Source: Aplectana chamaeleonis (Eukaryota > Nematoda > Chromadorea > Rhabditida > Cosmocercidae). Taken from it: a stretch of DNA of 64,000 bases. Numbering within the stretch: the stretch's first letter is position 1; every line of letters begins with the position of its first letter. The DNA lies in NCBI GenBank assembly GCA_029168955.1, contig JAPDOI010000693.1, forward strand, positions 245,807 to 309,806, given 5' to 3'. Positions 1-10,424 of the stretch are shown piece by piece. Position numbers and translations under genes: made by a program. The notes under the pieces are model-generated. The model did no database searches and was not told the DNA's origin. It worked only from the letters and a program-made list of their open reading frames with translations.

Positions 1-249
1 AGCTACACCCAATGTTTATTGCCAGAGTAGCTGGGGTACACATCAGCGGATGGAGAGAAGATGTGAATTGCATGTTCTACAAAATACTGCGTAATACCGT
101 AGAAATCACACTTCTAAGCAAACTTCTGCTCTCCTGTGACTGTGTTAATTCAAATGGGCACAAATGGTTAGCATCTGAATGAAGAATATATGTATGTACG
201 ATGAAGCAATAATGTTCCAAGTCACAGTTTACAACAGCATTTGGTGACT

Positions 250-1170
250 CAATGAGATGGGTTAATTTTTACAAAGTTGATGCTAGAATAGCTGCAGTTT
301 TTTGAAAAAAAAATTCTTCCCTGTTTAGTTATTTTGGCAGGGCGTGATGTAGAATTGGACTTCTCCCTTAAAAAAAGCTCCTTATCACTGCACGTAAAAC
401 TCGTTCCTTTTAGAAATTTGCATTTGACTAAAGTGTTGTAGCAGTAGTGAATACTTATATCTGTCGATACTCGTGCCCTATTGAATTGCCTAATTTGCCT
501 CAAATGAAATAACACCGATTCGTGAAATTTCTTTTTTTTTGGAGCACTAACTTCATATGCAACTGAGTAATACAAGCCACTCTCTATTTAAACCTGTTTA
601 TATCACTAATTAATTATTACTTTATCAAACAACCGATTCTAAGTTTTTTTCCAGTTTTTGAAAACAAAATCAATACTTTGCAAAATAAATATTGCTCATT
701 AGTGATTTTAAAGAATTGATTGAATTAATGATTTTGAAGATTAGTGATTTGTTCGAACTTTTCAACTAGAAATTGGCGTCTCAATTTGACCGCACAAAGA
801 AGAAACTTTGTGAATTAAAGTTTGTGAAAAAAATGCTAACGTTGCTCCCATGAATGAATTCCGTGAGTCCTTGTGGGTGTCATCATCTAGTGCTAAGAGA
901 AGCCGAATGTTCTTTAATGAGAGGTAGATTAGGCGATTCTAAAGCAGACAAGTATCGACAGATATAAATATTCACTACTGCTATTGCACTATTTATTGAA
1001 ATGCAGCCTTCTAAAACTGAAAAGTTTTACGGGAAGCAATAAAGAGTCTGGGTTAGTAGGAGAAACCAAATGTTACGCCTTGCCAAAACAGCCTGAACAG
1101 AGTAGAAAAAACTTTTTTTCTCAAAAAACCGCAGTTATTTTTGCATCAAGTGCTCACTGTGCTAACCTTG
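250..1170. repeat. Foldback element with ~300-bp diverged inverted arms
   Basis: The reverse complement of about 250-575 aligns with about 860-1170. Shared blocks include the run around GTATCGACAGATATAA and the A/T-rich block ending near CTGCAG/CCGCAG. The arms are diverged and contain small indels; the unpaired middle is about 285 bp. Short open frames on the two strands here are the same repeat read twice, so they are not genes. The superfamily is not recognisable because I cannot define clean ends or a target-site duplication. Confidence 0.55.
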
Positions 1171-1301
1171 GGTGGTGGTTCAGTCATGTTACAGCACTTT
1201 TATTCTCCTATGAACGGTTTCAACCGCTCCCAATACATAGATGCACATGAAAGTAACTAACTCGCGGGCACAGCCAAGCGCCCCGATCGCCCCTCGTCGC
1301 A

Positions 1302-1351
1302 GCGCGAACCCCGCGGCGCCGCGACCTAATGGCCGCGGCGGGGGTTCGCAT
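1302..1351. repeat. GC-rich hairpin
   Basis: The arms GCGAACCCC and GGGGTTCGC, extended by GC-rich sequence, flank a short loop around ACCTAATGG. This is a sharp GC island (about 1262-1372) in AT-rich surroundings. It is probably a small foldback element; a structured regulatory site cannot be excluded. Confidence 0.5.
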
Positions 1352-1423
1352 CGCGATCAGTCGATCGCGGTGAGACACTAATAGTTGGAATCAACATTTT
1401 AGAGAGTTACAGAACAGTTCCGA

Positions 1424-1530
1424 AAATGTTGCGAACACATTAGGGCATGAGGCTGCGCAACTTACGATCACGATTTCAACAACTTACGGAAGACTTCGGT
1501 AAGTTGTTGAAATTAGTGTTCGCAACATTT
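1424..1530. repeat. Two nested perfect hairpins
   Basis: The outer arms AAATGTTGCGAACAC (1424-1438) and GTGTTCGCAACATTT (1516-1530) are perfect 15-bp complements. Inside them a second perfect 15-bp pair, ATTTCAACAACTTAC (1473-1487) and GTAAGTTGTTGAAAT (1499-1513), encloses an 11-nt loop. This is probably a miniature foldback element. Confidence 0.6.
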
Positions 1531-1880
1531 CTGAATCTTCAGAGTAAGGGTAACCGGGACGCAGGCCGAGTCCTGTTCCGCACATCATTGACCCAAACAG
1601 CCTTTTCGTGATATTTCGAGCAGGGCTGAAAAGACAGCCAGACAGGAGGCCCTTGCTAAGTATAACTATCGGTATTGAGACAGACATTGTCGACAGCTCG
1701 GTTTCCCTCTCCGGTCAGCCCGAAATAGTGGTTGATTGCTGCATCAGATATTCCTGGCACAGGGAGGCACACAGCGCTCGAATAGAGGATGCGCGAAGTT
1801 ACCTATGAGGTTAGGGTAACCAAACACACGTAGGTAAATCAATTGAGGAGTTTTCTATAAGAATTACACTACCCCCGGTA

Positions 1881-2343
1881 AGATTTGGTCAGAAAGCGCG
1901 CGAGGACGGGTTTCCGCGCCTTTTTCGCCCTCTTTGATTAACTCGCTTCGAACTCAACTTTGAGCGATTACTCATATTTGTGACATTCATGATCCTGGCG
2001 TTGAAGGCTACCTAATGACCTCATTGAGAGTTTCGTTTAGAACCGTAGAAGTTTTGCAATCAAGCAGCTCTCTATACATATATGTAGGGTAGACACAGGG
2101 AAAAGCAAACAGAGGCTGTCGTGCCCACTTCACCATGGTACCATAATTACAAACTTGGCTGATCGCGCAAATTCTATTGTACTCAACGGAACCTCCACAA
2201 ATGCCATATCATTGGGTAGCCCTCAGCGTCAGGATCATGAACATCAACCTAGTTTCGCTCAGAGATGAGTTTGAAGCGATTTATTCAAAAATGGCGAATA
2301 AGACGCGAAAACCCGTCGTCGCGCGCTTTCTTGTCAGAATATT
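1881..2343. mobile_element. Miniature inverted-repeat element, ~140-bp arms
   Basis: The segment 1881-2018 matches the reverse complement of 2208-2343, with shared blocks such as AGAAAGCGCGCGA and TTCATGATCCTG. The spacer is about 190 bp. No coding capacity is seen and the exact termini and TSD are unclear. This is a typical non-autonomous DNA element. Confidence 0.65.
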
Positions 2344-2519
2344 GTCTTCATTGTGTTTTTCTCTTGTGTTCATTATGTATTATTCATTATGTTCTTTATT
2401 CCTTCTTTATGTATAATCATTTCTTCGTTCTCTCTCATTTCCGGTATTGCATCATTCTCGCACAATCGATGACCGTTCTGCCGTTCACGTGATTATCGAC
2501 ACACTCTCGTGCGTGAGAA

Positions 2520-2590
2520 ATGGGCGGGGCCAGCCAATCACGGTGGAGCACTCGTATCCATATAAAAACGCCCCCGATCACTGTTCAAGG
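2520..2590 (+). promoter_or_regulatory. Candidate Pol II core promoter (GC box, CCAAT box, TATA box)
   Basis: GGGCGGGGC lies at 2522-2530, CCAAT at 2534-2538 and TATAAAAA at 2561-2568, in the right order, pointing to initiation near 2590 on the plus strand. A splice-acceptor-like TATTTTCAG lies about 400 bp downstream near 3000. No open frame can be assigned. It could drive a gene whose exons I cannot recognise, belong to a retrotransposon LTR, or be a chance arrangement. Confidence 0.35.
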
Positions 2591-2689
2591 ACAGATTGGT
2601 GGAGAGATCCACTTCTTCATCGGGAACCACCAAAGGCCGGGAGCGGCCAAAACATCAGAAGGCGAAGACTAGCCTAAAATCAACCAATT

Positions 2690-3440
2690 TTACTGTCTTC
2701 AGTGGCGTTTCGCATACAATACGTGGGATAGCCCTTTTTGAGTTCCAGCTCGCGCGCCTAGTTGGTAAACCCACAGCGGCAAGGTAGTTTTTAGGTTGAA
2801 CGGTTCTCATTGATCTCTCTTAGTTTCCTCGGGGTAATTTTGTAAATAATCTCATAACTGCTCAATTAGTATCTCATCCATTATTTTTGAAGTTTTGACA
2901 AGTAAACGAATATACAACCTGTGTCCTGTGAAACTACCGGTTTGACTACCGTGGATACCTTGCGAACATTGTTTGTGTTGATTTCATTTTAATCCGTATT
3001 TTCAGGTGAGGAAAAGAAACTCGGAGACCGAGTTCCTACAGTGCGGGTAGAACTCTCCCGCAAGACTATTTCGTCAAGGTTTCTCGTGAGATCACAGAAG
3101 GGAAATTAAAGGGAAATTCTTAGGGGTCACATCCTCCCCATCCCAGTGCATTCACATATATTGTGTTATCGCGCCGTTGTTCGTCACACTAGAACCTTTA
3201 CATTCTGACCGAATCCTATTAGCGGTGTTGTATACTGTGAGATAACCCCTGTTACACTTGCATTGCTTCATGTGAGCCTCAATCCGACACAAAACTTCTG
3301 GAACATGCTACTGAAGCAACTAAAGAGCAACTAAAGAAGGTTTAACATACAGGCAAGTTTTATCTGGTTACGGAAACACGGATTTACTCCCGGTAGAGAG
3401 ATAAACGGATGAGTAATATGTATAGTCGGCACCGATCGCA
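2690..3440. other. No recognisable gene
   Basis: I see no long open frame, inverted repeat or RNA gene. A short imperfect hairpin around TGCGGGTAGAACTCTCCCGC (about 3040-3062) and the acceptor-like TTTTCAG near 3005 are the only visible structures. Confidence 0.5.
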
Positions 3441-3444
3441 CCTG

Positions 3445-3850
3445 TACTTTCGTCCCTTATTGTGCGTTGACGCAAACTTAATGCACGTATGTCATAACAT
3501 ATGCGCACCGTCTTTGCGCTAACGCACAACAAGGAACGTATCAAGTATCACTTTCAGTGCGATCCCAACATAGCTCACATATTTCATAAAACTATTGGGT
3601 CTAACACGTCTTTCGCAATTCTGCTGCAAGTTGGCCTAACTATAAGAGTTATCACTTGTATGCTTCTGAAGAGCTTCGGTTACATGTTACAAAAGTTTTG
3701 AGTAAAGGGAACACACATCTCATCTCAGAACGAGAGTGATTGTCGACAAGGATCACAGCGTCCATTGTGGTTCATTCTTGTCGTAACACATTACGTTGGC
3801 GCGAACTCGATGCGAGTAGCATATCCTACGTGCACTAAGTTTGCACCAAT
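3445..3850. repeat. Diverged inverted repeat
   Basis: The segment around 3445-3540 resembles the reverse complement of 3745-3850, sharing blocks such as GCAAACTTA and TGCACGTA. The arms are degraded and no TSD is visible. It is probably an old foldback element. Confidence 0.4.
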
Positions 3851-4030
3851 ATACTGTGAATTAACTAGAAGGACCCACAATCGACAATGCACTTCATAGC
3901 TTCTTTGGGTGAAGATTTTTTTTGAGTTTTTGGTTCCGAACATTTTTATTCACCACTACACGGGCAGCCAGGATAGGCTTTAGTGACTGCCCGAGGTGTA
4001 GTCGATCAGAAAAACATGGCTGTATAGGCA

Positions 4031-5300
4031 AGGTCTGTCCGAATAAACCTGTCCACCGACGCGGCCGGCGTGAGGGTCGAATGGTCGTCGCGGAGGCATT
4101 CTGGACGGTTTTTTTTAGCAAACAGCTGGCTGCTATACATATTATTAACTATCCGTCTGATAAACCCGCTAATCGATTTACAAGTTCAAAAAGTGACAAG
4201 CCTCTCTAACACACCGGTCAACGCTACGTGGTTACGGTATCGTGGCGTGTTGCAGCGGAGTGTATAGAGAGATCGCGCGCGGCGTCGCTCCTAGTCGCGC
4301 GGGGCGATTACGTGAGAACTGGTCCGCGCCGCCATTCACCATGTTGTGATACCCAGGGTTAAGCTCAGATTGCCATTCAAACTCTATGTAAAAACTTCAC
4401 TTCTGAGGCCTTCTAACTCTCCTGATTTTGGAAGGGGAGGAAAACCCCGGGTTGGTGCGAAATTTTCGGTAGATGAAAAGACAAGCGCGGACCAGTTCTC
4501 CGGCAACGCCGCGGCGCTATCATTGCATTCGCTAGTATTCCGGCCGTTTACAACTCCCTGACGCATTGGTGGGGAGGTTCGCATGGAGAATATACCTGTT
4601 CACTTCGTTATCAGTCGGTGAGGGAACGGAGGGGATTTTCAAACATTTATCCATGATTGGCGTGGGTAAAATTTAAGATGATGCTTTTCAGCTGTCATGA
4701 AACGATTGGGATCAAGGATGTATCCACATCTGACGACTTTTTCAATCCTAATGTATTGTTGCTGCCGCCTTGAAAGTGGTGCCGTATGCATGAACGTTCA
4801 AGGCTAGGGTGGCGTATCAATCGTTATCATCACGGTTTTCCTAAAAACAAGGACTGTTTTGAACTTTTACGTACAATATTCATCACGTGGCTACGTTACC
4901 TCCAGCAAAAAACCTTGGTTGAAGCCACAAATTGGGGACTAGAGCAAGAAGTACTGTTTCTACGAAGGTTGCCAAAAACAGGCTAACGTGATCATATAAA
5001 TAGCCTTGCTTTATCCCATCTGAACCACAACAGCGACAAAGACATTGCAAATGTAGTTATGTTTGACGTAATCGTACGTTTTCCTCATGAAATACGCATG
5101 AAATAATCGATGCGGGAAACGTGCTCTAATAACAGCGCCGCTCATACACCTTTGTACACTCTGGTGCAACACGCCACGCTACCGTAACCACGAAGCGTTG
5201 ACCGGTGTGTCAGAGAGGCTTGTCAAAAAGTGCCTTCACAACGGCAGCTCAACATGCACGCCGACCGCGTGGGCGGACAGTCTCATTCGGACAAACTTTA
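4031..5300. mobile_element. Inverted-repeat element with interrupted left arm
   Basis: The right end (5155-5300) read in reverse complement matches two separate left blocks: 4031-4080 (around GTCTGTCCGAAT and GACGCGGCCGGCGTG) and 4190-4268 (ACACACCGGTCAACGCT onward). About 110 bp near 4080-4190 interrupts the left arm. The interior contains a second inverted repeat at 4314-4500 and no gene-like frame. Superfamily unknown. Confidence 0.6.
4314..4500. repeat. Nested small inverted repeat with GC-rich ends
   Basis: GAGAACTGGTCCGCG (4314-4328) has a perfect complement at 4486-4500. The interior carries a block (CTCCTGATTTTGGAAG then GGGAGGAAAACCCC) resembling the interior of the elements at 7359-7749 and 61260-61449. 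That suggests a related miniature element nested inside 4031-5300. Confidence 0.5.
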
Positions 5301-5710
5301 GTTTTGGCAACTCGGTTTAACCATTCTCTTCTTAAATGAACAGTCAGTCGATCTCCCTGTCGAGATTTCGAAGAAAGAAAAATAATATATTCGACTGACT
5401 AGCACCAACAAAAGATGAACATCGGTTGGAGAAAAGTGTGCAAGCCGGAGGGGAGAAAGTAGGAAGGTCGTTTCGCAAGTTCTATTTCGAGAGTAGTGCC
5501 TCAAAATTCGATTTAATGTGAGAATGGGCAAAGTCGAAACGAAAATAATGGGAAACCTAAAGAAGGGCTGAGCTGTCCTAAAAGTGCATACCTCAAGACC
5601 GAATCAAATTGTAAGTATAATTAGTTATTTCGTTAAAAAAAAGAAGCGAACTTGTCTATATCAGGAATGAGCGAAATTTCTTGCTCCGCACATCGAAATT
5701 CTCAATTTTC

Positions 5711-5958
5711 ATCCTCAATAGAATTGCAGCCAACGAGCTTGTGAAGAAGTGCACCCTGACAACACCAATGGAGCAAGTTTACACCAATACGACCTTTTTT
5801 CTGCCTTCTTCACATTTTTTTTTTCAGAAAACAGAAAAAAGTCGCGGATTCGTCTTGATAATGGGGAGAAAACAATGCCACTCATCAAGATCTGCTACGC
5901 AATCGTTGCCAGAGGATGCTTCTGCTCGCGTACTGGGCTGGAATTCATAAAACGATAA
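5711..5958 (+). other. Coding-like segment, possible broken gene 3' part
   Basis: Two overlapping frames are open through this stretch. One runs through an acceptor-like TTTTTTTTTCAG at 5826 and can be read with a 49-nt intron (donor GTTTAC near 5778). The other is open without splicing and ends ...TGLEFIKR at 5958. Both end inside the foldback element at 5939-6053, so an insertion may have truncated a gene. No domain is recognised, and chance is a serious alternative. Confidence 0.2.
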
Positions 5959-6053
5959 CCACGTTTTGGCCACGGTTCGAGTAGAATCGATTTACCCACG
6001 ACTATGGTTATTTTAGCCATGGTTAAAATGTGGTTACCGTTTCATGAATTCCA
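5939..6053. mobile_element. 115-bp palindromic miniature element
   Basis: The arms run TGGAATTCATAAAACG inward and pair with CGTTTCATGAATTCCA at the right end. Pairing continues through ATAACCAC/GTGGTTAC and GGCCACGG/CCATGG. The element is almost entirely palindromic. Confidence 0.65.
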
Positions 6054-6059
6054 CCCCTT

Positions 6060-7355
6060 GAAAGGTCCAGCCCCGGATAAGATATAGTTAAGCACTGAAA
6101 TACTACACTTTCAAGGAGTAAGACAAGGCCAGGCATTGAAATTTTCAATGAATACGCTGGTATGAGTAGCAGATTCAAGCTTAATCTTGCAATCCAATGC
6201 GAACTTTTCAAAAAGGTGTTGACAACATGCACTTGGACTACTTACTTCGTTCACTGATATGAAATTCTCTGCCAAAGTATACGTACATATGTACTAGAGA
6301 CGATTAAAGGGCGATCTGATAAACGTTTCCGCAGAAAAAAAGAAAGAGTGTCTTATTACTTCAAGAAGTATGACTACATACAACACATACTGAATTCTTG
6401 TGCACTAGTTCATATACATATGTAGCTCCTATAATTAGCGGAAGTTTTTACATCATGACTCAGTTCCGATAAAGAATCGGAGGTACTTCTATAAGGCTGT
6501 AGGGCTATGCGGTAGCTTTGTAAGTAGTATATATTAGCAGAATAAGTAAGGATGAACTTCTCAGCGGTTTCTTTATAGAAGCCAATGCAAAATGTTTGTG
6601 AAGCGACACTTGTTTACGCTAGAGATGCGAAACATGTCGATTTAAATTGTAATGATTGGTGGTCCGTCGAATGTGTGGAGGGTGTGGGTCCGATCGCATA
6701 GATAGATTACCACGTCCATCATTTGGAACTCAGCTGCTGTCTGATGATCGTCAAACGCGCAGAGGAGCCATTTCACTCACACGCACTCATTTACTATATA
6801 AAGCCTCGAAACTGCTCAACAACAAATCTTTTCCTCTACCCTCAGTGAAAGGACATGCGAACCAATTAGGCAATTTTAGGATCCCTCAGAATTACGTCTG
6901 AAACTCATTCCTAGACTTGTTTTTCGTCTAAGTTAGTTGGTTTCTGACTTTTGAACACTAATCACAAGATCAGTGGTAGAAGTGAATTAACGTTTCACGT
7001 TCTTGAACTGTTTCCTAATGAACTCAGAAGTCCTGTGCTGCACGTGAGCATTTCACTCTAGTTCCCAAAAAAAATTAATGTGAATATCCCAACTTCGCAA
7101 CTCTTTGAAAGCATTTCCATGTCAAAGTCTTCAAAAATCTTCGGTTTCAAACTTGCTCCGCAATCCGATTCGAATATCTGAATAATTACTAATTCTATTA
7201 TCCCAGTATTATCCGATGATAGAAACTCCAACCGGCGTTAACAAATAGAAACAACGCTAAGGAACAAGAAGAGGACAAGTAGAGCAAGTAGAGTACTCGT
7301 AAGTAGAGACAACACCGCTTTTAAAATGCTTCAAAATCTGAGAAGCGAAATCAGT
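6060..7355. other. No recognisable gene or repeat
   Basis: Only short open frames occur and I see no inverted repeat longer than a few bases. Sequence is AT-rich single-copy-looking DNA within this window. Confidence 0.5.
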
Positions 7356-7358
7356 TTA

Positions 7359-7749
7359 GGTGCTCTCGCAGCGGTGGGGGGCACTGTGGTATCGCACGTG
7401 GCCACGCCCGTTTTTTTTTTGAGCCGCAACGACTCTCCTGATTTTGAGAGTGGAGGAAATCCCTGGGTACTCTGAGAGAATCCCCCGCGATCGTTCAAGG
7501 ATGGAATCCCCTCGGTTTCTGGTAGGGGCTGAGGGGATACGAGCATGGGGCTTTCGCGGAACGATTGAGATTATCCGAAATGATCCGGATAACAACTATA
7601 TCAGGTAATCATCGCAAACGGACACGGATCGCGGGAGCATCACCGTAGTAGCGCGAAAGATTTTCTCAGAGTAAAAGTTTCACGGTAAAATGGGCGTGGC
7701 CAAGTGCATCGCGCCATGATGTCCCCCCCCCCCCCGCTGAGATAGCACC
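7359..7749. mobile_element. Miniature element (copy 1 of 2), interrupted by a nested insertion
   Basis: The ends GGTGCTCTCGCAG and the complement of CTGAGATAGCACC match the ends of the 190-bp copy at 61260-61449. Both copies share the inner blocks GGCCACGCCC and AAAATGGGCG. Without the nested 202-bp element and its TA duplication, this copy would be about 187 bp. A run of 13 C lies at 7723-7735 in the right arm. Flanks TTA/TCA hint at a 3-bp TSD. Confidence 0.7.
7470..7671. mobile_element. 202-bp TA-flanked element nested in 7359-7749
   Basis: The ends CTCTGAGAGAATC and GATTTTCTCAGAG are inverted repeats bordered on both sides by TA (7468-7469, 7672-7673). Terminal CTCTGAGA is shared with the larger element at 17359-20069, which places both in one TA-targeting family (Tc1/mariner-type target; assignment inferred). 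Confidence 0.7.
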
Positions 7750-8240
7750 TCAGCTTGAATACAAGAATAACAAAAATATAAGAAAGAAAGGGTCTTCGGA
7801 GGATGGAAAACCCAGTGCGCGGGGTGTCCGAATCACAATGATGAGCGCTAAGGGCGCAGAGAAAGGCCCTGCTAGCCGGTCTGGCACTGAAACAGCTAGC
7901 GACAGTGCAATTCTCACTATCTCTGCGCCCTCCAGAGAAATCACAAACAGCACTGGCCGAGCAGTAAAGTGGATAGAATACTGAATTAATGCTTAATTAA
8001 GCCAACGATGAAATTCAGGGTTATCCTCCGGACAACTACGGTATCATCAGAAACTAGGCGGAGCGATCCCTAAATTTTACACCACAGGCCGGTTAAAAAC
8101 TGTTTTGTTACAACAATTTCTACATTCAAGACATTAAATGGGTCTGAAAGTACAAGGCAGTTCAAGTCGACAAATCCTTGGCGCGTTTTCTACTGCCAGC
8201 CGCATTTTTCCCCGATTTTTCGACAACTACTTGGCCTGTA
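7750..8240. other. No recognisable gene
   Basis: Only short frames are open. An isolated CGACAACTAC motif near 8220 resembles the repeats of the adjoining element at 8246-9251. Confidence 0.45.
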
Positions 8241-8245
8241 ACCTT

Positions 8246-9251
8246 CTCAGGTAAAACTAGTTGTCGAGAATCGGACGAAAAGTTGTCCTGCAGGCGTACG
8301 AATGCGGGACAACTTTCGCAGACTCTAATCTTGACAACTTTTCGCCCAATTCTCGACAACTTCTCGACCGATTCCCGACAACTCCTTGCACGATTTTCGT
8401 CAGTTATCACACAGTTATACACATGTACAACTGTATGTGCTTACCAAACTTTGGGGCTCTTGCCCAACCGTTGATTACAACGGTCGGTGAAGCCCGCGGA
8501 AATGGTTTCGGCCCACTTTGATTACCTGATTCCCAACTCGGCTCGTTTCATCGACGTTCGCCAGAGGCAAACTGTGCATCGTATATGCTATTGGTCTACA
8601 AAATCGTTCAACATGGGCCGCTATTGGCCTTGCCAAGCACCAGTGCGCTATCAGTGAATCGGTGCTCGGAATTACTTTAAAATGACGAAAGTTTGACTTC
8701 AGAGTAAATCGACCAAGCTGGACTCAAATATCCTACTCTTGTGGCTCCTAGTTTTACAAAATTGTCGATTTCCGGGACAACCACACCTGGGAAAGGTGTG
8801 AGCCATTATACTGTAGCGGTGGTCAGCCTCCATCTTAGGCGGTGGAAGTTTGTATATAAGTGAAACCCACCCCGGTCGACTCAAAAACGACAGAGGACCC
8901 ACACGAAAAGAAAAGAACAAAAACAGCAGCCGCAACGTTCAAAGAATGTGGTGTAAAGAGGGTTCTGAAGTGATGTCCTGAATTCTTGGGAAATTTTCGA
9001 CATATTCGAGACATATTCTCAATTTCGGAAGGAGTTGTCAAGAAATCTGTCCGAATTCTCGGCAAACACTCGTTCCCCCGAATTCTCAGCAACTTTCTCT
9101 GAAATTCTGAAGAAATCGGCCGCAATTTTTGACGAATACTGCGGATCTCGGAATTCTCGACCACTTCTATCAACTTTCTGGACAACTTCTCTATTGTCGA
9201 CCGATTCTCGACAACTATTCGTCCGATTCTGGACAACTAGTTTTACCTGAG
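8246..9251. mobile_element. 1-kb element with subterminal CGACAACT arrays
   Basis: The left end CTCAGGTAAAACTAGTTGTC (8246-8265) pairs with the complementary right end (to 9251). Both subterminal regions carry repeated blocks of the form TTGTCGAGAATCGG or its complement, spaced about 20 bp: at least six at 8255-8400 and six or more at 9000-9235. Arrays like this often bind a transposase. The 133- and 80-residue frames here are repeat artefacts. A TATATAAG box lies near 8856. Confidence 0.65.
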
Positions 9252-9734
9252 TTAGAACCATTTCTCCAATACTGATAAGCTAAAATACTCCCCAAAATAA
9301 GTAACATTTGTGCACGTCTTGTTGGTGGAACACCCCCCTATTTGTCCGCTACGGGCTGGACTCCAAGCCCCAATATTGGCACCAGTGAACCTCTGCGTCT
9401 CTCATTTACACCACAGAAGCGAGAGCACCCTATGAAGATTGCCATCTCAGAACATTTCCGCAGTCAATGTGTGTCGATTAAGCATTCAACTCGAGTGACC
9501 ACACCCATTGAAAGGCTGTATCGCAGATGAACGTGCTCCAAACAGCAGCACAAGCTGCAAAGTTTTATCGCAGGAGCACGTGCCACAAAATTTAATCGCA
9601 GGAGTATGTGCTGCAAGGTAGTCGAGCGCTGTCGTAGTAGCACACAGACGCAACGCGGTCACCTCTCCGAGCACCATCTGGGGCCGCCAGCGCTTGGAGG
9701 AGGGCTCCAGCGGCCAGGCGGGTAAAGTATGTAC

Positions 9735-9756
9735 CGCAAACTTGGGTAAGTGAACC
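9735..9756 (-). ncRNA. SL1-like spliced-leader sequence (probable relic)
   Basis: Read on the minus strand, these 22 nt are GGTTCACTTACCCAAGTTTG plus CG. They match nematode SL1 at 19 of 22 positions, including the whole block TTACCCAAGTTTG, and are followed directly by GTAC, so a GT donor dinucleotide sits where SL RNA has its splice donor. No Sm site (AATTTTGG) is evident downstream, and no 5S rRNA gene is nearby. It may be a degenerate SL RNA copy, an SL carried by a retroposed transcript, or coincidence. Confidence 0.3.
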
Positions 9757-9906
9757 GGCGACGCTGCCGACCTCTTAGTTCCGTCTCAAGAGTGCGTCGC
9801 ATGCTTTTTTCGGATGATCGTTTTATCATCGAGCTATATGTGTATCATGCACGCATTGAACGGCTTATTTGTTAGGTCACGTGCTGTATTTGAAACACAA
9901 CAGGAA

Positions 9907-9930
9907 AACGTGCTCCCCTAAGAGCACGTT
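9907..9930. repeat. Short perfect hairpin
   Basis: AACGTGCTC and GAGCACGTT are perfect 9-bp complements around a 6-nt loop. Related CACGTGC and GTATGTGC motifs recur at about 9530-9620, suggesting a local degenerate repeat. Confidence 0.4.
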
Positions 9931-10424
9931 CCCTGACTGTGCTCGAAACCGCCTTGCCTTCCAGTTAAATGCATATTCGACTCGCACTGAATGCGGCGAC
10001 TGTCTGAGATGAAGCTCGGCTCCACTTACCTGGCTGGCTTATGAAGTAAGTAAACATAAGAAAGCTGTATATGGTGCGACTCAGAAATTCACGAAAACTT
10101 CAAAAACACCCTTCCCCGCGACCGTGTTGTCTGAAAAGGGTAAAGAGTTATAAGCGAAAAACTGGTATTTCTTAAAATGAATCAGGCCGAAGGATCGGGA
10201 TACTATTTTTTGAACCTGGAAGGATTAGTCGACGCAGAATTTAATTAAGTTATTGAAAAAAACCTTTACCAAATGACCATAACCTAGCGCAAAAAGTTAT
10301 GAACAAAAAACCGATAGCTTCAGGCAGAAAAATGCACCTTATAAACTGCTGGAAGAGTCGGAACGTATATTTTGAACCTGAAATTCTATTCGATGAAGAG
10401 CTTCGTGAGGATTTCATAATTAAT

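Noticed and set aside
1473..1513. Rho-independent terminators or microRNA precursors from short perfect hairpins (also 9907-9930, 37287-37351)
   Set aside because: The genome is eukaryotic, the stems are 9-15 bp and lack T-tracts, and foldback elements are abundant here; too short for typical microRNA precursors.
2440..3110. LTR of a retrotransposon
   Set aside because: TATA box and a short hairpin are suggestive, but I find no second copy, no TG...CA borders with TSD, and no gag/pol sequence.
8835..9261. 133- and 80-residue frames with repeated SRIGR/VVEN motifs
   Set aside because: They derive from the CGACAACT-type arrays of a transposable element.
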